A DNA stretch of 64,000 bases from Hibiscus mutabilis (Eukaryota > Streptophyta > Magnoliopsida > Malvales > Malvaceae), in the NCBI GenBank assembly GCA_019671005.1, contig CM033714.1, forward strand, positions 82,265,909 through 82,329,908, read 5' to 3'. Made by a program: the position numbers and the translations under genes. Positions 1-10,397 of the stretch are shown one piece after another; position 1 is the stretch's first letter; each line of letters begins with the position of its first letter. Under the pieces are notes generated by a model. It worked only from the letters and a program-made list of their open reading frames with translations. It did not search any database and was not told the origin of the DNA.

Positions 1-155
1 TTAAAGAATTCGAAAGATTCAACCATTACCTGTTCATATTTCATTGGCAAAGAATTATTATCTCGTTGATCTTGCATGTGGTCGTGCAATTGCCGTGGCA
101 ACTGTAGATGAGAACAATCTACAGATTCCTGCTTCAACATCAACGTTGTAACCTT

Positions 156-980
156 CTAGGCATCAGGTTCCTCAGAATTTGCTGTAGTATTGTTGTTCTC
201 AGCTTCACTGAGTGTTGTCACGGCATTGCTCTGTTCAGGCTCCTCAATCATTGCCGAGGCAATTTGTTGCTCAAGCTCATCATGTGTTGGGCAGTCTCTC
301 TTATTGGCATTCTCTCGACTTGGAGGTTCTAGTTGTTCCCCACACATCTGGGAGCTCTCTTTGTATTGTTCCTTGTCCTCTTGCCTTGGGACTTCAGTAT
401 CCCTAGGAATGAGTTGTTGGTGCATGTTATCCAAGGCATATGTGGTTCTCCTCGATCGATCTTCTGAATCCTTCAAGGGTGCATCCCACTGAGCTATCCT
501 CATATTCATGAACTTTGATAGCTCTCGAATCTCTTCAATTGATTCGTCAAGTTTAGCCAAGGAAGCTAGCAACGTTTCTTCTAAGGAATTGGAATGTTCT
601 TCAAAAGGACTACATTTTCATGTCATATCTGTTGCCGTGACACTAGGCTGCTGATAATGACTACATTGGCGAGGCATGTCTGTTGTTGCAGCAAAATTAT
701 TATGGTAAAAAAAATTGAGCTTTTTGATCATACTATGAAGGATTTTGCTGTTGGTTCCATCTATGGTTATCCATGTAGTCATATGCACCGAAAATGTGAG
801 GGCAATTTTTCAAACACATGATGTTCTCCACAACAAGTGCACGAGTTTTTCACGGTATATGCTTTTCTCGGTTGGTATAGGTAATCATCGGTGAGTGTAA
901 GAAACTATTGATTGGATTGATTCCTATCTTCCATCATCAACTCTCGAATAGATCGGCTTTTATTTCCCGACATGTTGATG
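156..980 (-). pseudogene. gag remnant of the Gypsy element
   Basis: The likely gag start (MSGNKSRS) is near 976 on the minus strand and stops after about 22 codons. Around 856-785 the minus strand encodes a zinc-knuckle-like run beginning CTCCGEHHVFE, in which the last expected Cys is replaced by Leu and a stop follows. Stops and frame changes follow until a 138-codon open stretch at 572-156. That stretch is hydrophilic and Glu-rich, with no membrane segment, as in the C-terminal part of Athila-type gag. Nucleocapsid proteins of this family package the element RNA. The stops and the lost Cys make this copy non-functional. Confidence 0.65.
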
Positions 981-1091
981 TCCTTTAACTTGTAGCGCAC
1001 CTGATTTCTTTTTGATAAAACAAACTAAAAGAGAAGTTAGTAAAAATAATAAAAGAAATGCAATAACAAAAACAACTAACACCAATTGTCA

Positions 1092-1109
1092 ATCCCCGAC
1101 AATGGCGCC
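1092..1109 (-). other. Primer-binding site of the Gypsy element
   Basis: On the minus strand this reads TGGCGCCATTGTCGGGGA and begins a few bases after the LTR end. It resembles the tRNA-Asp-type primer site common in Athila/Tat Gypsy elements. Such a site primes minus-strand DNA synthesis. Its position fixes the element's orientation and the inner LTR edge at 1117. Confidence 0.75.
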
Positions 1110-1116
1110 AAAAACT

Positions 1117-2576
1117 TGTTGCGCGTAATAAGTGCTACACAAACGGTGCAAGTATACACATCGCAAGTAATAAAGTGATATGATAAGTATCGAGTATCGT
1201 CTCCACAAGGATTGGTTTGGGCCACTTTGCTTTAGTTATCACACTGTAAAAGTAAAAACACAATTGATAATTGTAGGAGTTCTAACTAACGAATAAAATA
1301 AAAGAGCAATTAAATAAAATAAAGATGCAATCAAATGAGAGAGATAGTAGGCCGAGTTATCGTGAGTTGAGGAGTGATAGTCGAATGGATCGTCTAGGTA
1401 AAAGAATGCAGCGGCAACTCAGTTGTCGTGGCAACTTGCACAGTTGGGTTGCCTTGGCAACTAGTAAAATGGTTGCCTGGGCAACTGTTTGGGCGACTGG
1501 GCAGCAACTTCAAGGTTCGGCGTAGCGTTCTTCAATGGTTTCTTCTTATCCCTAAGTCGAAACTCTAGCTAATTATGCATGCCTTGATAATACATCCCTG
1601 CGTGAAGCAATGGTAAACAACAACCAATCTTTCGCTCCTTTTAGCCGTTGAAATCCTTTAACTTATTCTTAAGCCAGATTAGTCTTCACCATCAATTGAT
1701 TGAATAAAGACCATGCTCATTCGTTTCTTGAATCTAACTCTCCCTATATTAGATAAATAGATAGATTCACGAGATCCTTTCCCAATTCACTCGCAAACAA
1801 GAATAAAAACCAAGAATGAACAAACCTTGAATTAAAAGTGCAAACTCAATTACTTAAATAAAATCCAATCGTTCTCACAACCACGAACCCAAAATAACCC
1901 AAACCAATTCGCATCAACTCGTGGCCGGGTTTCGAAAGATATACAAAGAATAATCCCCAAACATGAATCGAATAGAATAAAGAAGAAGAAGATGAAGAAA
2001 TTGATCAACCCTCTTTGGAAACTCTCTCAATCGAACTCTCCCTCCAAACTTGTTGAAATAGGCGGCTAGGGGTTCTTTATATAGGAGATGGTTAGGTCAA
2101 AGTCTTTCTTGAGGAGGAAGTTAAGTTGGAATTAAATACTTTAAAAGAATATAATTATTTTTTATATTTAAATTCCTTCTAGATCTTCTCCTATCTTCTT
2201 TGGGATTTAATCTCTCTTTGAATCTCAATTTTTCTAGGATTTATCTTCTTCCACGTCATAATGGGCTTTATCTAGTCATCAATTCGAGTGCCACATTATC
2301 TTTTTCCATTGTCGACAATTGCCCTGGCAACTAGCTCAGCATATCATTCATGCACTGCCCTCCCTGGCAACTGCATCGACATCTCCTTCTTGTATTGCCC
2401 TGGCAACTGGTTCCGGCCTTGCTTGGGCAATTAGTTCATGCGCACAAAAGCAAACCAAAGCAGTATCTTTTTCCACAAAAATCACCAAGTTATGTAATCA
2501 AGCTTAACGGTGGAAAGAAACATGAATTAATGCATGAATGACTAATTATGCAACTAATATGAGCCTAAGTCTAACA
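1117..2576 (-). repeat. 5' LTR of the Gypsy element (1460 bp)
   Basis: On the plus strand the LTR runs from TGTTGCGCG to TCTAACA, so on its own strand it is TGTTAGA...CGCAACA with a 4-bp terminal inverted repeat. The inner edge abuts the primer-binding site. A TATA box lies at 2083-2076. The LTR carries many near-palindromic motifs of the form TTGCCnnGGCAA (1448-1461, 1472-1485, 2319-2332, 2395-2408 and half-sites), and related motifs occur in the internal region at 90-103 and 251-262. Confidence 0.75.
2076..2083 (-). promoter_or_regulatory. TATA box of the Gypsy LTR
   Basis: The minus strand reads CCTATATAAAGAACC around this point, a good plant TATA box about 490 bp inside the LTR. It would place the U3/R border near 2050 and drive transcription toward the gag region on the left. 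It is inferred from motif and position only. Confidence 0.5.
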
Positions 2577-2895
2577 ATAATATGAGTAAAAAGGGTAATA
2601 AAAATAGTACTTTTGAACACTTAACAGCGTGCCGGTAACCTTGCTCGCTCATGTCCTTATCCACCATCACAACTTCAAACGTGGCCACACTCGGCTTCCC
2701 ATCCCTATGCAAACCGTCCAAACCTAAATCATGACTTTTACCCTTCTTAGAATCCCTCAAATCCTCTTTATCGACGACAAGCCCGACACATTCTAGTGTC
2801 GGAGGAATAGCTACATCCGGCCGATCATCCGGCAAACGTTCGTTCAAGCCAACAAGCAGCGGTTGTGAAGTCGCAACACCTAAATTTTCGGCCAT
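2577..2895 (-). pseudogene. Unrecognised ORF cut by the LTR insertion
   Basis: From an ATG at 2895 the minus strand is open for about 106 codons before it enters the Gypsy LTR at 2576. The reading frame then continues a few codons into the LTR and stops at 2554. The N-terminus (MAENLGVATSQPLLVGLNE) is hydrophilic and charged. I do not recognise a domain. The last native residues look like intron or flanking sequence (Leu-rich, AT-rich codons), so the ORF may be a single exon. It is probably the start of an older element or gene, truncated when the retrotransposon landed. Confidence 0.35.
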
Positions 2896-3381
2896 CTAGG
2901 GTTTGTTTGTTTGTTTGTTTTTTAATTATTAACTTTTAATCTTATACTTCTATTTCACTCATATAATAATTATAAATTAATGTAAAATTAATTAAATTTT
3001 ACATAATGCAACTGAATTTTATCCGAATAAAATTTGAATTAAAATATATGCCAATTGTTTAGTTGACACATTCCTGTTGAATTGCTGAACATAAAAGGTG
3101 GACAGCACTTTAAGAGCCAACTGCTTTATTGTTAAAGATTTAGTGTAAGAAAAAAAATATGACAAAAGTCAACAAAGATATTCAAAGGTAAAACGTCATC
3201 AAATCCTCACCTAAATCAACACCATTTCTTAATATTAACCAATATAAAAGAAATCAAAACTAAATAACATAAACATGACATGTATATTTAAATGTTTTAA
3301 AATCTATATAATTTAATTTAATAATATATTAGAATTTGTATAAAAACGAAATATTTTAAACATAATTATTACATAATAAAA
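2896..3381. other. AT-rich spacer
   Basis: No supported gene. A short (GTTT)n tract lies at about 2899-2919. The rest is AT-rich DNA with stops in all frames. Confidence 0.6.
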
Positions 3382-4020
3382 GGCTTAAATATACATTTGA
3401 TATTTGAATTAGACACATTCACTCAAATTGGTACCTAAAAGAATTTTTGCTCCCAAGTTGGTACTTGAACTATAAATATTCTCACAAATTGGTACGAAAA
3501 CTTATACATTCAATTAATTTGGTCATAATTTAAAACAAATCAATAATTTAACTCTTTATATTTAAAAATTCTATCAACTTATTTTTTGTTATTATTCTAA
3601 ATCGTTTGTTCTTCTCCTAGGAATGCTATATTACTTTCTTGGTATAATAAAAATTTGACAATAACTTGTTTTATCGTAGAATGCAGTTGTCCAATTGTTT
3701 CTTTGATCTTATAGACTCACTTGATTTGACAGTATCATAATTTTTTACTAAATTAATGTAATTTTTAAATATTACTGGTTAAATTTATTGAATTAATTTG
3801 AATTAGGACCAAACTAATAAAATCTATAAGTTTTTAGACTAAAATTATCAATAAAAATACTAAAACAATGAATGCAATTAAAATTCAATATCAACTTGAG
3901 AGCAAAAATTCTTTAGGTACTAGCTTAAAAAAATATCTACTTCAAATACTAATTTTAAAAATTCTTTAGATACTAACTTAAAAAAATACTTAATTTAAAT
4001 ACCAAATATATATTTAAGCC
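3382..4020. mobile_element. MITE-like inverted-repeat element, GGCTTAAAT family
   Basis: The left end GGCTTAAATATACATTTG is matched in reverse complement by the right end (GGCTTAAATATATATTTG). Similarity continues inward for over 80 bp, through GGTACCTAAAAGAATTTTTG and AAGTTGGTACTTGAA, with a small internal duplication in the right arm. There is no coding capacity. A target duplication is not convincing (flanks TAATAAAA and TGATAGAA, 6 of 8). The termini resemble the better-bounded element at 60850-61769. Confidence 0.65.
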
Positions 4021-4839
4021 TGATAGAAAAACATAACCACATACAAATATACAGGTTCGCTCGATATAAATATAGAAGGACAAAGTCATAAAGTTTTTCT
4101 AAAGGGCTGGAATTGAATTATAGAATTTCCTGAGAGTTAAAATTATAAATTTATTATTATATTAATTTATAATTTCACTCATTTATTTTCATTTATCTAA
4201 CAATTATAAAATAATTTTGCACTATATCAATAAATCTAGTATATATATGCGCGCGCGCAAGTTGCTAATGAATAAAATGAGGATGCATGCATACAAAAAA
4301 GTAGGATAATGATATGACATCTTTAGAACATCCTTAGCTTAAAAGCCAAGGGTACTTCTCTTCATCGCCCTTTTAGATTTCTTTTAAAATATAAAATAAG
4401 CACTAAACAATCATTTATTTCTTTATCGGGTAAAATACACTAAATTTGTCACTAATCTATTCTCAAATAGTTTTTTTGTCATTAAATTTTAAAAAATTAT
4501 AAAAATAATCATTATATTTTTCAAACTATTACAAAATAGTCACCATAATATTAATTGTGGTTAAAAAGTAATGTGACACGTTAACACAGTAGTTAATATC
4601 TCTTTTAACACCTTAATTGACACTAAAATTTCACTTTTGATGCCTTGCCTCGACCATGTAAAATGTTGTCAAGGACGAAAATTGGTTTGAGAATATTAGA
4701 ATTGGCTTCTCTTTCACCCTACATGTATTGTTTGTCTTTGTTTTGTTTCTTTTCTATTTCGATAAAAAGAAATTGTAGTTTGAATCCAAATCTAATAATT
4801 TTTCACATTGTAAAAGTGTATGGCCTTCTTGGATAGAGA
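4021..4839. other. AT-rich spacer
   Basis: No supported gene. There is a short TATATATGCGCGCGCG tract at about 4243-4258, an alternating purine-pyrimidine run. A 63-codon ORF at 4645-4836 has no recognisable features and is probably chance. Confidence 0.5.
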
Positions 4840-5095
4840 GCAACATGAATTCTCGCTCAGGGCCCCACCTTCTACCTTTACAGCTTTAATATTTTCTTAA
4901 ATAGTGATTTTGTAAGTTAGTGGTTGTCTCTTATTGTTTTAGTTGTATTTAAGGTGTTATCTAAACAAAAATAGATTTAATGGCTTGCTAAGAAAATATC
5001 AAATTAATTGTTTAAAGTAATTGAATATGCTTTCGTTCTACATGGGTCATTTTTGAGTTTACGCTCAATGTCTCGAAATTGTTTGAGACAACTTT
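4840..5095 (+). repeat. Dispersed repeat, copy 1
   Basis: This stretch (ATGCTTTCGTTCTA, TAAGTTAGTGGT and TGTTTAAGGTGT-like words in order) matches 50910-51175 over about 250 bp in the same orientation, with many substitutions and small indels. Neither copy encodes a protein. It is a mid-repetitive family of unknown type, possibly a fragment of a larger element. Confidence 0.6.
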
Positions 5096-5188
5096 GTAAA
5101 GGTGAATGCATGAGTCAACTAAATTAAACCTTCTATATATTATGGTAACTAAAATGTAAAACCTTCCATTGCTTCATGCAACAGGAAC

Positions 5189-5610
5189 TTGAGATGGGTA
5201 CGGGTCGGATTTTTGGCCCGCTCGAACCCGCCCCGAAAATAAATACCCTAAACATGAACCCGACCTGAACACATTCTATTAAAAACCCGAATAGACCTAT
5301 AAAAAATAATTTTAGGTATTTAATTGTAAAAAAATAATTTTAAGAGACTTAATCATAAAAAATATAATTTTAAGGATAAATTATAAATAAAAATTTAGTT
5401 TTAAGGACCTAATTATAAAAAAAATATATAAATAGGGATATTATTATAAATATCCCTAAAGAATTTAAGAGAAAATTACACAATTAGTCTCGGGTCGGGT
5501 TGGATATTTTCTACCCTAAATCCGAACCCGATTTTTCATTAAAAAAATCTAACCCGGTCAAGTCAGGTTAGGTCAAAACCCGACCGGGTCGGGTCAAATG
5601 CTCACCCCTA
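5189..5610. mobile_element. hAT-like MITE, 422 bp, with perfect target duplication
   Basis: The sequence ACAGGAAC stands at 5181-5188 and again at 5611-5618, exactly flanking the element; with one more A outside, nine bases match. The inner ends are GC-rich subterminal inverted repeats (ACGGGTCGG on the left, CCGGTCGGGTC on the right), and the right end is CTCACCCCTA. An 8-bp duplication and TAGGGGTGAG-type ends are typical of hAT-derived non-autonomous elements. The interior is AT-rich and non-coding. Confidence 0.8.
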
Positions 5611-6282
5611 ACAGGAACGTGGATCCACGGATTATAAAGCTGAACAATCTTTTGAAGGGTGGAAAGCAGTGTACATACACCGATTAGGCTACTTGTAGTT
5701 TTCAATCTTAATTTCTGTTCCAGCAAACTAATTATCATGTTTGATTTCGAGCAGTGTTGGGTTGGATGTTATTATCACGTGCATTTGAGTTTTGTTTCGG
5801 TTACTTGTGACACTGGGAAATCATTAATAATCGAAATGTTTGTGCCACCAAGTATTGGCTAATGTCTACTTTAATTTTCTCAAATCACTGTCAAACTCAC
5901 AAAATCGGGTTAGATTTGAAGGAAATAAGCCAAGGCATTTAAGCACTGAAGTTCTAAATGTTAACGAAACTAAAATCTTAATTGAGAATCACTCGAAAAT
6001 GAAGATATGCTTTTAAGGTGGATTACAATGCTTCAAATCTAATGGATACCCTAAACTGATTGAAGGAAGAAACAAGAAGCTGTTGACACCTTAGATTATA
6101 AAACAACTTTTATATAACTCAAGGAGAGGTCTCAGAGATACAAGATGGATTAGTTAAATCGAATTCAAGCAATGTTGTTGACGTGAGATAGGAAAGATGT
6201 ATAGGTAACATAAGACGTTCAAAAATAAAACCGCCCTTGCAGCATTGTTAACAAAGATCAAGATAGTTCAAGGTAACAACGG
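5611..6282. other. Spacer between two MITEs
   Basis: No supported gene. ORFs here are under 70 codons and lack codon structure. Confidence 0.5.
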
Positions 6283-6758
6283 TAGGGGTGAGCGTTCGAT
6301 CGAGTCGAGTCAAAAAATTTGAGTTTTCGAGTTGACTTATCATATTTTACAACTCAAACTTTATTTGAAATTTTTTCGATTCGAGTCGAGTTTTCGAGTT
6401 CCTGTACAAATTTAATTTTAATTATTTATCATATTATAATATAGTTTGATTCTAATTTAAATGACTTTCTCTAATCATATAAAATATGCATATATATTTT
6501 ATTATATTTTTCATATGCGGCATATATTTCTTCATATTTTTTATATTGGTATATATATCAGGAAAAAAATGAGGAACTTAACTCGAACTTAAAAATCAAT
6601 CCACTAATTACTAAAAATTTCGAGTTATTCGAATTTCCATTTTACAACTCAAACTTTATTTGAAATTTTTTCGAGTTGAGTTAATGTAATTTTAAGTCAA
6701 GTCAAAACGAGTCAAGTCGAACATTTTGGTTTTTTCGAGTCGAGTTTTACTCACCCTA
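6283..6758. mobile_element. hAT-like MITE, GAGTCGAG family, 476 bp
   Basis: The left end TAGGGGTGAGCGTTCGAT and the right end GTTTTACTCACCCTA are inverted relatives of each other. The flanking octamers are AACAACGG (6275-6282) and AACAATGA (6759-6766), matching at 6 of 8 and consistent with an aged 8-bp target duplication. Both arms carry GAGTCGAGT words and a long inverted relation around TTCGAGTTATTCGAATTTC. A second, more decayed member lies at 21940-22404. Confidence 0.75.
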
Positions 6759-8228
6759 AACAATGATCAATGGATTAAAAAAATATTTTTATTTTATAAA
6801 TATGAATTTTAGAAAAACAAGAAAATTATCATTTTTTATAATGATAATTTCAACAAAAAATACAAATTTTCATATATTTTTTTGGATCATTGTTTAGAAA
6901 TATTAAAAAAATACCAAAACAAAATTTTAGTTACGTTTGAGGGGATGAAAGAGATATTAACCATTAAGTTAATGGGTGATGTGATCCTTTAATAGAAGTT
7001 AAGTTACAGTGATTATTTTATAACTGATAAAAAATTGAAGGACTAAAGAGATCATTTAAGTATAGTTAAGTGAAGCAATGACAGGTTGTTTTTATGCAGT
7101 TTATGTAAATGCCGTGAGATCTCAGCAATGGGAACAGCATCACTTTATCTTTTAACTACTATTAATTAGCTACTTCTTTAATTATTTATTAATTCATGTA
7201 AACAAAAATATATCAGAACATTCAATGTAAACCTCACTTTATGATCATTTGAAATGAACATGAGAAGATAAAACTAACAAAAAGCATGGTATTTAAAATA
7301 AAGTGAATATGATGTAAAATAATAGGATGGAAATCGATGGTATGTTTCTGGATATTTGATTTTTTTTGAATTTGAATCATATTTCGATTTAAATATTTTG
7401 ATTAAGTTAATGTATTATATTCTCATACCGGAATTTGAACCCATACAAAATGAGATAAAATACACACCATTGACCACTCAACCAATTAATAAATATTTTC
7501 GATTTAAATATTTTAATTACTAGTTGATTCGGAGTTGTGAAGAAATTAATTCTCATTATATTCATTATTCAAATGCACTATATTTTTATGGTTAATGAGT
7601 TCAAATTAAGATATCCAACCCCATTATCCACCTTACTCTTAGAATATTTTTATTTAATTTATATAATAACACTCGAATTTGATTTGAATAATGAAAAAAC
7701 TTGAACTTTAAAACAAATTTGCATAATTACACTATCTAAATTATATCAACTACGTCATCTATCATTAAAATCCAACAAAAATAGTGACGTAACAATTAAA
7801 AAAATTATATAATTACACAATCAGTCTCCATTTACATATTCTATCATTTAAATTATATCAATTTATACTAATTGTCACGTCTCTGTTAAGTTTTAAGGCA
7901 TGTGTCTTAATTGATATCATGTAAATAATTAAATGGTATAATTGACAAAATTAAAAGATCAATGACTAAAATAAAACTTGTCTAATAATTAAGTGACTAT
8001 ATAAGTAGTTTAACCATAATTTAAATACAATATAAATTAATGAAATTTGATATCTGGAATTGTAGTTTTAGAACACAAAACGTTTCCAAAACCCTTTGCA
8101 TAGTTTCGTTCCCTATATATATATTCGTGATCCAATCTCAACATTCCTAGACTCCTATACCCTTGAAAATAATTAAATTCCCACGTGGTTAATAAAATTA
8201 CATGATTTTTATTTTTTAAAGAAAAAAA
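6759..8228. other. Upstream region of the TBL gene
   Basis: AT-rich with no supported gene. The last 150 bp before the ATG contain TATATATATATTCG at about 8114-8127, a plausible TATA region for the gene that starts at 8229. Confidence 0.45.
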
Positions 8229-8987
8229 ATGAAACCTCCATTGTCGTCTTCTTCCTCTGTTGTTCTCAGAAAAACCCGATTCTCTCCTTATCTCTTTACT
8301 TTGTTGGCTTTCATTGTTTTCGTTGCTATTCTCTATGGAGAAGATTTCATGTGCATTCTTGGACAGCTTGAACCAAGTCCAGGCCGAGTTATTTCTAAAC
8401 CCGGTGAGTTAACTCAACTCAGTCAATTGAGTCAAGCTCTCTGTTTTTCTTTTATCTTCTTTTTTAGATTAATTTTACTGGGTTATGTATGGGGATTTGG
8501 AGTTAGTGGAGAAAAGATCGAAGCTGGCGTTCGCCATTGGGAAGGGTGAAGAAGGATGTGATATATTCAGTGGGAGGTGGGTTCGGGACGAGTTAACTCG
8601 GCCTCTCTATGATGAATCGGATTGTCCGTACATCCAACCTCAGCTGACGCGTCAAGAACATGGAAGGCCTGATCAAGTGGAGATGGTAACCCCGTGGATG
8701 GGATCTTCCTAGGTAAAACAATTAATTAAAGCTTAATTGCACCACACTCCTTTATACTACTGCTTAAATTTTAAATTGGTCCCTAAATTTTTAAATATCT
8801 TAATTGAGTTCTTAAAGTAACAATATCACTTTAATCGGATCATTTTCACCGACGACGGAACTTAGAGTAAGAATTTGGGGTAACTTAAAATTTTAAAATA
8901 TTAGGAGGCTTAAACAATTTTTTTAAAAAAAAAAGTTTTAGCTATAATTTTAATAATTTCGAGAAATTTAATAAAAAAATTTAAAAT

Positions 8988-9527
8988 TTTTAAGAGAGAA
9001 TTTAATTAAAAATATTCAAAAAATTTGAAACTTAATATTAATTTTTGAAAATATTGAGGGACAAAATCAATTTTTTTTTAAAAAAAATCAAGAGCAAAAT
9101 TCGAATTTCAAGAAATTTTGAAGGGCCATGCCTCCTAGTCCTTCAAAGGTACCACCTCTGATTTTTTCTGTCTAGCTGTCTATTTTATCGCTAAATGTCA
9201 ATTCACTTTTAACTCCGAGTCTATTTAAACACGTGTATACTTATCGCATGAACAATTTTAATTTGACAAATTTAAGAGGGAATTTAATTAAAAATATTTA
9301 AAATTTTGAAATTTAATATTAATTTTTTAAAATCTTGAGGGGACAAAGTTATTTTTTTTAAAATTTCAAGAAATTTTGGAGGGCCATGGGTCCTAATCCT
9401 TCAAAGGTACCACTTCGGATTTTCTCTGTTTAGTTGTCTATTTTATCACTAAATGTCAATTCACTTTTAACTCAGAGTCTATTTAAACACATGTATACTT
9501 ATCGCATGAACAATTTCAATTCGACAA
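8988..9527 (+). repeat. Tandem duplication in TBL intron 2
   Basis: About 8988-9269 and 9270-9527 are direct copies. Shared landmarks such as GGGCCATG (9123 and 9381) and CGCATGAACAATTT (9245 and 9503) are 258 bp apart. The first copy carries about 24 extra bases near 9070-9100. The sequence is non-coding, and divergence between copies is clearly visible, so the duplication is not recent. Confidence 0.8.
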
Positions 9528-9977
9528 GTTCAAAAGCACAAGTAGTGTCGGTATAATTTAGCTGGATATTCATTTTGTCTATGTAGTAGGTACATATGTG
9601 TTTACATTTTGATCCACATGCTCATAATATGTTTTGAAGTGTCATTTAAAGCCCAAGCAATTGGTTTAACTAATAGAATGACTTGATTGATATAATATTT
9701 ATACTTTCAGATTTAATTATAATATTTTTATATTTGAGGACTAATTTATAATACGAGTCATAGTTTGAGGATATTTTTCTTTGAAATTAACCCTTAATTA
9801 AATGAAAAGCCTTGTATTTTCGTTCTTAATTATTTCATAATTTTAATTTTTTAAATTTTAACCCAGTCATTGTTATTTAATTTCTTTGGTGAATAAAATG
9901 TAAAAACCATACATTCTTTTCCTTTTTATATGAACAATGATTAAGATTCATTTAATTTTTAAATAACTTTTTTACAT

Positions 9978-10397
9978 GGTTTAATACTTACTTGGCCATC
10001 TACTTTAGGGTATATCCTACGTTTTCCCTTTTACTATGTTTTGGTCAATTTGACCTTTTAACTTTTATTTCGTTAGAATGGTAGCCCTTGGACATTTTTT
10101 GTCAAAAAATTGGCCCAATTAAATTTAGCCATGTAGCATTTTCGTTAGAAAAACTAAAAATTTAAATAAAATCATAATAATGCGAAAAGAATAAAAGAAT
10201 CGCCAAAAATCAGAATTTATGTTTCTGGATTTATATATTTTTTAATCGTAATTAAGCTCATTTTGTTTAACGGAATATATCAAAGGGCCAATGGTGCAAA
10301 CGAAATGAAAGTTGAGGGACCAAAATGATCAAAAAATAGTAAAAGAATCTAAGTGAAAATTATCCAAATGTAGAGGGGCTAAAGTAAGTATTACACC
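9978..10397. mobile_element. Mutator-type MITE in TBL intron 2, 420 bp
   Basis: The terminal inverted repeats begin GGTTTAATACTTACTT on the left and GGTGTAATACTTACTT on the right (reverse complement). Similarity extends inward through the ATTTTGGTC / TTTGACC region. The flanking nonamers are TTTTTACAT (9969-9977) and TTTTTATAT (10398-10406), 8 of 9 identical, the duplication length made by Mutator-like transposases. There is no coding capacity. Confidence 0.8.

Larger units (their letters stand above)
1..2576 (-). mobile_element. Ty3/Gypsy LTR retrotransposon, 5' part
   Basis: Read on the minus strand, the order is LTR (2576 down to 1117), primer-binding site (about 1109-1092), then a decayed gag region running off the window at base 1. 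The LTR has matching TGTT...AACA ends. The binding site contains TGGCGCCATTGTCGGGGA, close to the tRNA-Asp-type site of Athila/Tat-like Gypsy elements. Pol and the 3' LTR lie outside the window. The 5-bp target duplication should be ATAAT (2577-2581), but the other copy is not visible. The assignment to Gypsy is firm; the exact lineage is inferred from the binding site and the gag zinc knuckle. Confidence 0.82.

Noticed and set aside
1325..1525. Plus-strand ORF in the Gypsy LTR rich in WQL/LAT words
   Set aside because: The peptide repeats come from the TTGCCnnGGCAA dyads; LTRs are not coding here and the element is on the other strand.
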